A stretch of DNA of 64,000 nucleotides, from assembly GCA_947179155.2 (NCBI GenBank), contig OX359266.1:16136098-16200097 (forward strand), given 5' to 3'. Positions 1 to 9,035 of this stretch are shown here, one piece after another; position 1 is the stretch's first letter, and the number at the start of each line of letters is the position of its first letter. The stretch comes from Hedera helix (lineage: Eukaryota > Streptophyta > Magnoliopsida > Apiales > Araliaceae). Made by a program: the position numbers and the translations under genes. The notes beneath the pieces were generated by a model. The model had not been told where the DNA came from, did not search any database, and was given only the letters and a program-made list of their open reading frames with translations.

Positions 1-81
1 GTGACCCTTTTGCCCCCCTTGTGTTACCTCGAGTCAACATGTAGCGTGTCACGTGATAAAATACAAGATTTTAGAACCCCA

Positions 82-660
82 TGACCAATAAAAAACGACC
101 CGTCAGATACGAGACCTGACCAATTGAAAAGCGACCCGTCAGATACGAGACCTGACCAATTGAAAAAAATGACCCGTCAGATACGAGACCTGACCAATTG
201 AAAAACGACCCGTCAGATACGAGACCTGACCAATTGAAAAACCACCCGTCAGATACGAGACCTGACCAATTGAAAAACGACCGGTCAGATACGAGACCTG
301 ACCAATTGAAAAACAACCCGTCAGATACGAGACCTGACCAATTGAAAAACGACCCGTCAGATACGAGACCTGACCAATTGAAAAACGACATGTCAGATAC
401 GAGACCTGACCAATTGAAAAGCGACCCGTCAGGTATTGGACCTGACCAATTGAAAGGCGACCCGTCAGATACGAGACCTGACCCATTGAAAAACGACCCG
501 TCAGATACGATACCTGACCAAATTGAAAAACCAACCGTCAGATACGATACCTGACCAATTCAAAAAATGACCCGTCAGATACGATACCTGACCAATTCCA
601 AAACGACCAGTCATAAACGATACCTGACTCTTCATAACGACCGCCGGAGACGAGACCCGG
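82..660. repeat. 36-bp minisatellite array, first copy
   Basis: There are about 16 head-to-tail units of 36 bp. The core is GTCAGATACGAGACCTGAC followed by CAATTGAAAAACGACCC. Each unit has a short dyad, GTCAG ... CTGAC. Units at the right end switch from CGAGACC to CGATACC, and the last two are degenerate. The same repeat family recurs at 15599-16290 in the same place relative to the next LTR. Confidence 0.95.
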
Positions 661-788
661 GCAATGTTCATTCGTAACTTTGAAAATAACCTCTACATGA
701 ACATATTGAATGTGACATCGCATCATCTGAACGCATGTGCGGCATCGTTAAATATATATTTGGCATTTTCATGCATCGGGTGCCTACT

Positions 789-835
789 TCTTTATCATGT
801 CCATTTCATATTTCATTCCATAGACATGATAAAGA
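789..835 (+). other. Hairpin next to the polypurine tract, copy 1
   Basis: The arms TCTTTATCATGTC (789-801) and GACATGATAAAGA (823-835) are perfect reverse complements of 13 bp around a 21-nt loop. The right arm runs into the polypurine tract. The same hairpin with one compensatory pair change is at 16414-16461. Confidence 0.75.
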
Positions 836-843
836 GGGGCAGC
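831..843 (+). promoter_or_regulatory. Polypurine tract of the upstream copy
   Basis: AAAGAGGGGCAGC lies immediately before the LTR start TGTAGACACC at 844. The identical string precedes the next LTR at 16470. A polypurine tract primes plus-strand DNA synthesis in LTR retrotransposons. Confidence 0.8.
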
Positions 844-1091
844 TGTAGACACCCAAATTTTGCACTTCTCTACTAATCCTGGCAGGAGGGCAAAAGCGTC
901 ATTTGACCTGACATGCGGAAAGAAAGGTGGACCCCAACACCAAGCCACCCCAGCGATTTACGATCAAAGCCGCCACCACGGACAACGAGAATCCGATCAC
1001 TTGAGGCAGGGCGAACAATGGATCCAGAAAAGCCTGAGCCAACCACAAAAGACGACTGATGGCCACTCCGCTTACAATGTTCGGGGGTCTC

Positions 1092-1135
1092 GCTCCCCGG
1101 TGAGCGAGCGGCTGCCCAGCTCGCCGGTGAGCTGG
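1092..1135. repeat. Two adjacent GC-rich hairpins in the shared LTR
   Basis: CTCGCTC ... GAGCGAG and, a few bases on, CCAGCTC ... GAGCTGG are both perfect 7-bp stems with 6-7 nt loops containing CCGGT. They are present only in the LTR at 844-3178. The corresponding part of the LTR at 16470 has other sequence. Confidence 0.6.
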
Positions 1136-1440
1136 CGGGGGTGGAAAGGGGGCAGCGCCCCCTGGAAGCCAAGCATAATTATCAAATTCCATATCAAGTC
1201 GCGGCCCTCCGAACTGGCCTCCCAGAACAATATGGCACGTTTTCCAGGGATTTCCGGACTGCAAAAATACAGCCTTACAAAATAATACCGCGGAAATTGG
1301 CGAATTAAGACCGCGTGGCACGAAAATCAAAAAAAGCAAGCCGGACGGCCGCGAATGCAACCGCTGCCACCGACAGAAGTGACAGGCACGAGGCTCGAGA
1401 ACGGCACACGGCAGCCGAGGCGGCGGCCAGGCGGCCACAG

Positions 1441-1494
1441 CAGGCAGCCGCAGATGCATCTGCGGCTGGCCGCAGATGCATCTGCGGCTGCCTG
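1441..1494. repeat. 54-bp near-perfect palindrome in the LTR
   Basis: Two copies of a 24-bp palindromic unit (half-site CAGCCGCAGATG followed by its reverse complement) overlap head to head. The result is a 26-bp stem around a 2-nt centre. Single copies of the unit are at 16944-16967 in the other LTR (perfect) and 15488-15511 before the minisatellite (one mismatch). Confidence 0.9.
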
Positions 1495-1525
1495 CTGAAG
1501 CCTATATGCGGCCATTTTCCACCCG

Positions 1526-1605
1526 AGAAGAAAGAAGGAGAAAAAAAAGGAGAAAAAAAAAAAAGAAAAAGAGAGAGAGAGAAAGACGCGAGGGAGAGAG
1601 AGAAT
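1526..1605 (+). repeat. Purine-rich GA/A microsatellite in the LTR
   Basis: This is a run of AGAAGAAAG, A-rich and (GA)n blocks. The counterpart in the other LTR is at about 17006-17075. Low-complexity ORFs on both strands cover it and are rejected as genes. Confidence 0.85.
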
Positions 1606-3178
1606 AGCTCGGGTTTGGCTTGTATGAAGTAGATTTTCATGTTATTTTGCTAGATAGTTGTATACTCTTGTGGTTAGGCTCACTTCGTGGAATATAAAGC
1701 TTCATTTGGATTGTTGCAAGGTGAAAGAGGAGTGTGTTCTTGGGTTTCTTTTTGTGTAATTATTAGTGTAATGTTGTGATTTGGGTTTATTTGATTTAGT
1801 TTATTGTGATATATTGGTAACGATCCGTGGATTAGGGGTTGTTAGTGAGGTTTCCATCGGAAAGTAACTCCTCCTAACACCCCGATGACATCCGTACGGT
1901 GATTTGTTCGTTCGTTATGGTGATAAGTAATGTGTAATGTTGATTTGGGCGATATTTGGGTTATATAATGTGATAGCCAATGTCTAGATCTTGTTAGATT
2001 TGTTTAGTATTGGTTGTGTTGTGATGGGATGATTGTGAGCCTAGGGGGGAGATCCTCGTGATCGAACCCCGATGATGGACGTTTTGGGTGTATGTAATCG
2101 TGGCATAGGGTCCATGGCGATGTATTTGTAATATCGGGCCTTAACGCGATATCAATCGTGATCGGGTTAAGGCCCCGTGATAAATAAAAATATGTGATTG
2201 TGGGTGTTTGGGGTTGTCTGGATGGCTTACATGCCCGTAGATAACCCCGACACGTTTTGGGATGTATGTTTTAATTTACGACACGAAAAAATGGTTTTCA
2301 AAATAAGGCAAATAATGAAGATTTTATAAAATCAAGCAAATTTAGGATATTAGATTCACGAGGTTTAAAGGTTAAGTGTTTTGGTAAACTTTAATCCATA
2401 ATTGATGAATAGGCTTTAGTTGGTTTTAAAACGTCACAAAAAACGATTTTGCAAATAAATAAATGTTTTCATTAAACTTTGTGCATAGGGTTAAAGAGTT
2501 CTAGAAGTTGCCCTCGATTTATTTATATTAACTGTTAGAAGGCAATGTATAGTCTCGATTCCTATTTGACAAAAGTTTAAAACTATTGTTTTCTAAAATG
2601 ACATCTAAATAAAAAACCCTCAACGCTTTCGAAATTAAAATCAATCTTTCTTATAAAAAGCGAAGCCTCGTCATTTGGGTCAAAGAACGTCCAAAACACT
2701 TTCCAGATAACACTTTTGCCATATAAAAATAAAAGCGAACTTTTATGCAAAACGCACCACAAACATTCATCTAGGCACGCACGCACACACACGCAAACCA
2801 CACATTTTAGGATTTAAAAAGGATAGGAAAATATCAAGATTGCGGTAACCGTGTTTCACGGAAGTCGGGGGGTGCCTAACACCTTCCCCTCGCTTAAGCA
2901 AGCCCCCGAACTCTATGAATCTCGGTTTGCGGACCAATTAATCGGAGTCACATATGAGCCAGCGATTACGAAAACAAATTCGGATGAGTTGGTACATCCA
3001 TTTCAAATATACCAACTGGCGACTCTGGTCAATTGGCTCATAAAAAATCGATCTTTCAAAACCCGTCGACACTAAGCCGACCCTTTTCAAAATCACATTT
3101 AATTCAAAAGGCTAAAAATTGGAAAGGGACATTTTTAATAAATAAAAAACGAGACGAACGAAAATCCCGGCGTCGACA

Positions 3179-3718
3179 AGCATCATATGCATATGGTGAG
3201 GAACGATGAATGAATGATGAATGTATGTTGAGTAGTTCCTCCTCCTGAGGCAAACCCGTCGGATGTGGATTATTGGACTCAAAGGGGTGCTCCCCGGCGA
3301 GGCTCAGGAAAAGCATCCACTCAGATCCAATCCAATTGAAAGATCGAATTTATTCCCTTCTAGTATGTTGCGAAGATCTGGGAACCTTCATGCCAAAAAG
3401 CCCGCGAGAGTAGCTTAGGGTAGGTCAGCCTCAGATAAACCCGACGCGTGGGAAGTTTCTTCATACCCTTTTACGTTTCACACACGTAATGTCGTACTTT
3501 AGTCAAACATTTTGTACCTCCCGTTTTGTCAAAATAAAAATAATAACCTCTGTTTTACAGGGACAGCTTGGAGAGCATCATAAATTGCACAATGTCATTA
3601 CTTTGGTTAAAATAAAGGGAGACTGACCCTATTTTGCAAGAAAAGATTACAAAACCCAAAAATACAAAAATATTTGCTTTAGCATGCATCTGCCAATGTC
3701 ATTTCCCGGAACTGAACC
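3179..3718 (+). other. 5' untranslated leader of the Tat/Ogre-like element
   Basis: This non-coding stretch lies between the LTR and gag. Just downstream, TATTTTATTTGCAG at 3725-3738 looks like a plant 3' splice site, and the most plausible gag ATG follows at 3794. A spliced leader is therefore possible, but I see no convincing donor. No convincing primer-binding site follows directly after 3178. Confidence 0.6.
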
Positions 3719-6700
3719 TTGGCATATTTTATTTGCAGGATTGCGCCCCAAACTCGTCTCCGATCCAAGAAAGCCAGAGAGTCAACAGTCGAAATGGCTG
3801 AGAACCCCAATCCTAACCCAGCTCCTGTATCCCGAGAGGAATTTGATGCTGTAAGAAATCAAATGACAGAGCTAACCATGTTGCTTAAAGAGCATTTTAA
3901 GCTCAAATCTGGGCCACAACCCGAGGACCCGCCGGGGCCATCGTCTCAAGGGAGCGGGCCGACCCCAGAAACTCCAAAGGTTGAACCGGCAAAGCAAGTC
4001 ATTATCATTCCAGAGGATGAGGTTGCCAGCACTGTCAGCAAGAAAATAAAGCAGATGGAAGAGGCCATCAAAACTATGAAGGGAATCGGGTCATATGGCA
4101 GTGTTAACTACTCCGATTTGTGCATCTTTCCGGGAACCAGATATCCCGAGAAGTTCAAGCTCCCCGAATTTGAAAAGTATAACGGGTCAGGGGATCCTTA
4201 CACCCATTTGAAAGTGTACATCGGAGAGCTAGGAGGATATGCTGAGGACGAGTCATTGAGAATGCAACTATTCCAGAAAAGCCTGACAGGGGAGGCTAGG
4301 ACATGGTATGCGAGATTGGATAATGCTAAGATCCACAACTGGGAGGAGTTGGCCCACACTTTCCTAACCCAATACAGCTTTCAATCCCAAATGGCCCCGG
4401 ATCGATACCAGATGACGAAAATCAGGAAGCAGACCAATGAATCTTTCAGAGACTATGCTCAGCGGTGGAGGAGGATGGCAGCCCAAGTGAACCCACCCAT
4501 GAGTGAGGCAGAGATGGTTATGACATTCATTGATTTCCAGGAGGCTCCTTATTATGAAAGAGTGATGGCTGGGATAGGGAAGCCTTTTGTGGAAATGATC
4601 AAGCATGGGGAGATGGCTGAGATGGGATTGAAGTCAGGAAAGATCCGAGATTTCGCAGCTTTTGAAGCTGTTGTTGAGCAAATCCAGAGTGGAAACTATG
4701 GCAGTTCATCCCGGAGACCCCAGAAGAGAAAGGAAAAGGATGTGTCCCTGGTACTGCAAGGACTATCTGGGAAAACAATGACCAGCCCCCCGGTCCGCAT
4801 GCAAAGAAATGAGGCCCCGCGTCCATCAAATTTCAACAATCAGAGATATGAGGGGCGCCGAAAATTCGAAAAGCCACCAGAGAGGGAGTTCACCCCATTG
4901 GGGGATTCATTGGAACAAATACTGGCCCTGTTAGTAAGCCAGAAAAAGATCACAGAGCTAGCACCTCCGTCAAACCCGAAGAGCAAGAGATATGACCCTA
5001 ACAAGAGATGCGCCTACCACTCAGCATCCCCGGGGCATGACACCCAGGAGTGCTGGTCTCTAAAACACAAGATCCAGAACATGATTGACAACGGAGAGAT
5101 CGTGGTGGAACAACCAGAACCCCCGAATGTGAAGGTCAACCCTCTTCCCGAGCATAATGGGGGAGGCGTGAATGCAGTGGAAACTAGTGGGGCGGAAGGT
5201 CCCTTAAGATTGAGATACATAAGGAAGATAGAAGAAGAGGTGGCTGTGACCAATGCCCGGGAGGATGCGCAAGAGGAGCCTATCAAGTTGGTTGGAGTAA
5301 TTCAAAGGACCAAAAAAGAGCCTATCCGGTTGTCGGCCCCAAGACCCCTTGTTATAGCAGCCAGGTCACAATTGCCAATTACCAGTCTGAAGGCTGTCCC
5401 GTGGAATTACGGGGGGAAGACCGAGGAGGAGGCCAGTTGTGCATCAGTTAGCTCAAAGGGAAATCCATTGTATCTACCAAGGCGGGTCCTTGAGAACACG
5501 AACAAGGAAAATGGGAAAATCTCGGAGGAAAAAGCATTAGAGTTTTGGGAGAAAATGAATCACGGCATGGCGAGTATGGTTAAAACACTGGAAATGCAAC
5601 CACCCCGGACATCAATCTTAGATCTGGTGTTGGCATCAACCGATCATCATCGGGTATTAAGCAAAGTCCTGGAAGAGGCTCATGTCCCCAAGTCAATTAA
5701 CACAGAGAGATTCGGCCACTTGGTGGGTCACCTATTGGACAGCAATGTAATCTCGTTCACCGACGACGACATCCCCGAAGAAGGGAGGGGGCACCGGAGG
5801 CCGTTACACATTGCGGTCATCTCCTCCGGATATGTGATGAACGGGGTCTTGATCGATGGTGGGTCAGCCCTGAATATTTGCCCATATAGTACCCTGGAGA
5901 AGATGAAAGTCAACCCTAAGCGCCTGCGGGCCAGCCAAGAGGTGGTAAGGGCGTTTGATGGATCTCGAAAGAACACGGTATGGGAGATTGAGCTGCCAGT
6001 GGAGATCGGGCCTTATACTTTTGACATCTCCTTCCAGGTGCTAGATATCTCGGCCAGTTACAACATGCTACTAGGGAGGCCCTGGATTCATATGGCAGGG
6101 GCAGTTCCCTCCACCCTGCATCAACAAATAAAATTCATCATTGAGGGGCACCTGGTAACGATCGCAGCAGAATCAGAATACCCTGTTCCCTCTGTAAAAG
6201 GCATGCCTGTTATCCACGTGGACGAATCAGCCGAACCAATCAGCTATCAGGCGTTTGAAATTAGCACCCCTCAATACAAGCAATTGGGAGCTTCGGAGTT
6301 AAAGCCTAAAATGTCTCCCGAGCTCACCTTCGTTGCCCGGGAAATGATGGCGATGAACTTCCAGCCGGGGCAAGGGCTGGGCAAGAGCAGCCAAGGAATC
6401 ACCGAGCCCGTCCAGATACCATCACAGGCGGGCAAGGCAGGGTTAGGATATCGCGGAGGTGCAAGATTGAAGAGCTTATACAAGGAAGTTCCCGTACGGA
6501 TAACCGGAGTCCTGATCCCGAGAACCAATGATGAACACTCCCCAAGGGCAATCAGGCCCACATCTGAAGCGGAGGGTAAGGTGGAGGTTCCCCCAGTCAA
6601 GGGAGTGGCCCAGCAGTTGGATTTCTTACAGGAAATTATGGAACAGTTCGAGAAAAAGTGCCATCTTCTGGGACAGTCGGGCCCCAGTGGAAAGGGAAAG

Positions 6701-6910
6701 GAGAAGATGTCGGAAGGCAAGCAGATCATGCCATTTATCAATTGGGCTAGGTTAGAAGTGCCCGAGGAGAGTGAAAATGAAAGCCGAAGCCAAGTTGCTG
6801 CAATCATTGAAGAGGTGCCAGATATAGAGACCCCCTCCATCACTAGCTATAAAACCGAAGTGATCCCCAGAAATTGGACCGTGCAGCCAGTAGTATCCAA
6901 AAAGGGGTAA
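3719..6910 (+). CDS. gag-pro: gag-protease polyprotein with G-patch, Tat/Ogre-like retrotransposon
   Basis: This is a 1063-residue open frame and looks intact. The ATG at 3794 (residue 26, MAENPNPN) is a likelier start than 3719, because 3725-3738 resembles a splice acceptor. In order it contains: a retrotransposon gag core at about residues 130-290, with GEARTWYARL near 191; a basic, disordered stretch; a CxxH...H....C zinc-knuckle variant (CAYHSASPGHDTQEC) near 431; an aspartic-protease-like segment near 705-800 with VLIDGGSALN, which has DGG in place of the usual D-S/T-G; and a G-patch near 868-915 (FQPGQGLGKSSQG). Gag forms the particle and the protease processes the polyprotein. The stop TAA at 6908 overlaps a GTAA splice donor, and splicing would fuse the protein in frame to pol. 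Confidence 0.92.
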   Translation: MAYFICRIAPQTRLRSKKARESTVEMAENPNPNPAPVSREEFDAVRNQMTELTMLLKEHFKLKSGPQPEDPPGPSSQGSGPTPETPKVEPAKQVIIIPEDEVASTVSKKIKQMEEAIKTMKGIGSYGSVNYSDLCIFPGTRYPEKFKLPEFEKYNGSGDPYTHLKVYIGELGGYAEDESLRMQLFQKSLTGEARTWYARLDNAKIHNWEELAHTFLTQYSFQSQMAPDRYQMTKIRKQTNESFRDYAQRWRRMAAQVNPPMSEAEMVMTFIDFQEAPYYERVMAGIGKPFVEMIKHGEMAEMGLKSGKIRDFAAFEAVVEQIQSGNYGSSSRRPQKRKEKDVSLVLQGLSGKTMTSPPVRMQRNEAPRPSNFNNQRYEGRRKFEKPPEREFTPLGDSLEQILALLVSQKKITELAPPSNPKSKRYDPNKRCAYHSASPGHDTQECWSLKHKIQNMIDNGEIVVEQPEPPNVKVNPLPEHNGGGVNAVETSGAEGPLRLRYIRKIEEEVAVTNAREDAQEEPIKLVGVIQRTKKEPIRLSAPRPLVIAARSQLPITSLKAVPWNYGGKTEEEASCASVSSKGNPLYLPRRVLENTNKENGKISEEKALEFWEKMNHGMASMVKTLEMQPPRTSILDLVLASTDHHRVLSKVLEEAHVPKSINTERFGHLVGHLLDSNVISFTDDDIPEEGRGHRRPLHIAVISSGYVMNGVLIDGGSALNICPYSTLEKMKVNPKRLRASQEVVRAFDGSRKNTVWEIELPVEIGPYTFDISFQVLDISASYNMLLGRPWIHMAGAVPSTLHQQIKFIIEGHLVTIAAESEYPVPSVKGMPVIHVDESAEPISYQAFEISTPQYKQLGASELKPKMSPELTFVAREMMAMNFQPGQGLGKSSQGITEPVQIPSQAGKAGLGYRGGARLKSLYKEVPVRITGVLIPRTNDEHSPRAIRPTSEAEGKVEVPPVKGVAQQLDFLQEIMEQFEKKCHLLGQSGPSGKGKEKMSEGKQIMPFINWARLEVPEESENESRSQVAAIIEEVPDIETPSITSYKTEVIPRNWTVQPVVSKKG

Positions 6911-7078
6911 ATGCAGGAGTGTCCGGGAATCTTGTCCAGTGGGGGGATCAAGGGGTTTTTAAGACGGTGTTTTTGTTTTATGTGTCTGCACGTCTATTTC
7001 ATTTTTGTCATGATTATTGAAAAGGAAGTCATGTACTTAATGTTTATATATATGACAAATATTTTTGTTTCATGTCAG
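6907..7078 (+). other. Candidate intron joining gag-pro to pol
   Basis: The donor GGG|GTAAAT overlaps the gag-pro stop codon. The acceptor is TTTTTGTTTCATGTCAG, preceded by a T-rich tract. Removing these 172 bases deletes the stop and joins codons in phase: GG from 6905-6906 plus G at 7079, then the pol frame. Ogre-type elements are known for an intron between gag-pro and the RT region, which fits this position. Splicing itself is inferred, not shown. Confidence 0.7.
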
Positions 7079-9035
7079 GTGTACCGATTTGAGTCATTGT
7101 AGCCTAACAAACGATTTTCCAAATTTGAAAGACGATTATGATTTTGATATAGAACTGGATTTCGATTTGATGGGAATTGAGCAGGACGAAGCAGGTGATG
7201 ACGACGCTCCGGACGAGATCAAAGAGTGGGTCGAGGATAAACCCGAACCCAACCTAGACCAAACCATCACCATCAACATAGGAACCCCTGAAAACCCCAA
7301 AGAGCTAAAAATTGGGGCAGACCTAACTCCCAACCAAAAAGCAGAAGTAGCTGAGCTATTGAGCCAATTTGAGGATGTGTTTGCTTGGTCACACGAAGAC
7401 ATGGTCGGATTTTCCACGGATATTGTGGTACATCGACTGCCTATCAAGGAGGGTTTCAGGCCAGTTAAGCAGAAGCTGAGAAAATTAAAACCGGAGTGGA
7501 GCTTAAAAGTGAAGGAAGAGATAGTCAAGCAATTTAAGGCTGGGATCATCATGGTGTCTACTTACCCAGAATGGCTTTCCAATATAGTCCCCGTGGCGAA
7601 GCCTGGAGGGAAGGTGAGAGTGTGCGTGGATTATAGGGATCTGAACAAGGCCAGTCTTAAGGATAACTTTCCAGTGCCTTTCATACACATCTTGGTGGAT
7701 AACACGGCTCAGTATGAAATGTATTCATTTGTCGATTGTTTCGCGGGGTATCACCAGATAATGGTGGCGGAAGAGGATCGAGAAAAGACTGCCTTCATCA
7801 CCCCCTGGGGCACGTTTTGTTATAGACGACTTGCTTTCAGCCTCACAAATGCAGGAGCCACTTATCAGAGGGCCATGATGGCCCTATTCCACGACATGAT
7901 GCACAAGGAGATAGAGGTTTACGTGGATGACATTATTGTGAAATCGAGGGCGGAATCTGACCATGTGACTCACCTTAAGAAGCTATTTGAGCGGCTCAGG
8001 AAGTATAATTTGAAGCTCAATCCAGCCAAATGTGCCTTCGGGGTTCAGTCAGGTAAGCTCCTAGGATTCTTGGTGAGCAATCGAGGCATCGAACTGGATC
8101 TGGCTAAGATCAGGGCCATTGTGGATATTCCAGCACCTCGTGCAGAGAAAGAGATAAGGGGATTCTTGGGGAGGATAAACTTCATCAGTCGGTTCATATC
8201 CCATCTGACAACCACCTGCGAACCGATCTTTAAACTATTAAGGAAAGATGCCTCCCGAGAGTGGAACAGTCAATGCCAAAAGGCCTTTCAGATTATTAAG
8301 AAGCAATTAACAGAAGCGCCAGTCCTGGTACCTCCAAAGGACGGGATTCCCCTTTTCCTGTATATATCCGTGAACAATATGGCGATGGGTTGTATGTTGG
8401 GGCAGAAGAATGAATTCGGCAAGGAGCATGCCATTTATTACCTCAGCAAGAGATTCAGCAGCTGTGAGCAGAATTACACACCGATCGAGAGAACATGTTG
8501 CACCTTGGCATGGGCTGCTATGAGGTTACAACATTACCTTCATGGACACACTACCTATTTAATCTCACGAGTCGACCCCTTGAAGTATATATTTGAAAGA
8601 CCAATGCTGAATTGTCGATTGTCAAGGTGGCAGTTAATCCTCCAGCAATTCGACATCCTTTATGTTACCCAGAAAGCCATGAAGGGGCAGGGAATTGCAG
8701 ATCAATTATCAGAGATGCCGACAGGGGGGATGGAGCCTTTAGAGACTTTCCTACCGGGTGAAGACATACTGTGGGTCCAACAGACGAGGTGTGATGATGA
8801 AGGGCAGTTTTGGAAAATGTATTTCGACGGTGCCATGAATGCTGAAGGGGCTGGAGCTGGAGCGGTCCTGGTCTCCATTACGGGCGAGCAATACCCTGTT
8901 CTCACCAAATTGCAGTTCAATAACTCAAACAATACGGCCGAATATGAAGGATGTATATTGGGACTGAGATTCGCCCGCAATATGGGAGTAAAGAGATTAG
9001 CCGTGTTCGGAGATTCAGAGTTGGTAATCAGATAG
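7065..9035 (+). CDS. pol: pol, first part: reverse transcriptase, RNase H and start of second RNase H
   Basis: 656 residues precede an in-frame TAG at 9033-9035. The ATG at 7065 lies inside the candidate intron, so the natural start is probably the spliced junction at 7079. After an acidic N-terminal linker comes the RT: VRVCVDYRDLNKAS near residue 184, AGATYQRAMM near 267, and the catalytic YVDDIIVKSR near 286. LAFSLTNAG replaces the usual FGLKNAG. Next is the connected RNase H (SVNNMAMGCMLG to RLQHYLHG), then a second RNase H fold opening with MYFDGAMNAEGAG and NNTAEYEG. This second domain is typical of Tat-lineage elements. The second RNase H is cut by the TAG just after GDSELVIR. The frame then stays open to 10553, so this is one gene with a single nonsense codon. 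Confidence 0.9.
   Translation: MFHVRCTDLSHCSLTNDFPNLKDDYDFDIELDFDLMGIEQDEAGDDDAPDEIKEWVEDKPEPNLDQTITINIGTPENPKELKIGADLTPNQKAEVAELLSQFEDVFAWSHEDMVGFSTDIVVHRLPIKEGFRPVKQKLRKLKPEWSLKVKEEIVKQFKAGIIMVSTYPEWLSNIVPVAKPGGKVRVCVDYRDLNKASLKDNFPVPFIHILVDNTAQYEMYSFVDCFAGYHQIMVAEEDREKTAFITPWGTFCYRRLAFSLTNAGATYQRAMMALFHDMMHKEIEVYVDDIIVKSRAESDHVTHLKKLFERLRKYNLKLNPAKCAFGVQSGKLLGFLVSNRGIELDLAKIRAIVDIPAPRAEKEIRGFLGRINFISRFISHLTTTCEPIFKLLRKDASREWNSQCQKAFQIIKKQLTEAPVLVPPKDGIPLFLYISVNNMAMGCMLGQKNEFGKEHAIYYLSKRFSSCEQNYTPIERTCCTLAWAAMRLQHYLHGHTTYLISRVDPLKYIFERPMLNCRLSRWQLILQQFDILYVTQKAMKGQGIADQLSEMPTGGMEPLETFLPGEDILWVQQTRCDDEGQFWKMYFDGAMNAEGAGAGAVLVSITGEQYPVLTKLQFNNSNNTAEYEGCILGLRFARNMGVKRLAVFGDSELVIR

Larger units (their letters stand above)
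1..843 (+). mobile_element. 3' end of the internal region of an upstream Tat/Ogre-like retrotransposon copy
   Basis: This stretch matches the tail of the complete internal region at about 15540-16469. Both have the same lead-in (GAGTCAACATGTA, then ATACAAGATTTTAGAACC), a 36-bp minisatellite, a spacer with CATCGGGTGCCTACTTC or a close variant, and the purine tract that precedes TGTAGACACC. It is therefore the 3' tail of a second copy whose 3' LTR is the LTR at 844-3178. No coding sequence is present. The open frames here arise because 36 is divisible by three. Confidence 0.85.
844..3178 (+). mobile_element. LTR of the Tat/Ogre-like element, shared between two array copies
   Basis: It starts TGTAGACACC and ends GGCGTCGACA; the ends are inverted repeats with two mismatches, one of which is absent from the other copy (GGTGTCGAC). 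It aligns with 16470-18647 over most of its length, for example the blocks at 1850-1905 and 17310-17365, and at 2840-2960 and 18305-18410. The copies differ by many substitutions and indels. A block near 1040-1230 with two GC-rich hairpins is not matched in the other copy. A purine-rich stretch lies at 1526-1605. AATATAAAG at about 1691-1699 is a weak TATA candidate. The antisense and sense ORFs within it are not credible genes. A motif at 3017 resembling a primer-binding site makes the exact 3' end slightly uncertain. Confidence 0.85.

Noticed and set aside
82..660. CRISPR-like array
   Set aside because: Units are contiguous 36-bp tandem repeats without unique spacers, in plant retrotransposon DNA, with no cas genes.
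71..726. Repetitive ORFs on both strands (12-residue repeats)
   Set aside because: The 36-bp minisatellite period is a multiple of three, so several frames stay open by construction. The same applies at 15444-16324.
860..1640. Overlapping ORFs on both strands in the LTR (up to 186 codons)
   Set aside because: GC-rich, palindromic and purine-rich simple sequence. No domain is visible and the frames are not kept in the other LTR.
6271..6843. 190-codon antisense ORF over gag-pro
   Set aside because: It is a shadow of the gag-pro frame, with no recognisable motif. The sense frame has a clear protease and G-patch.
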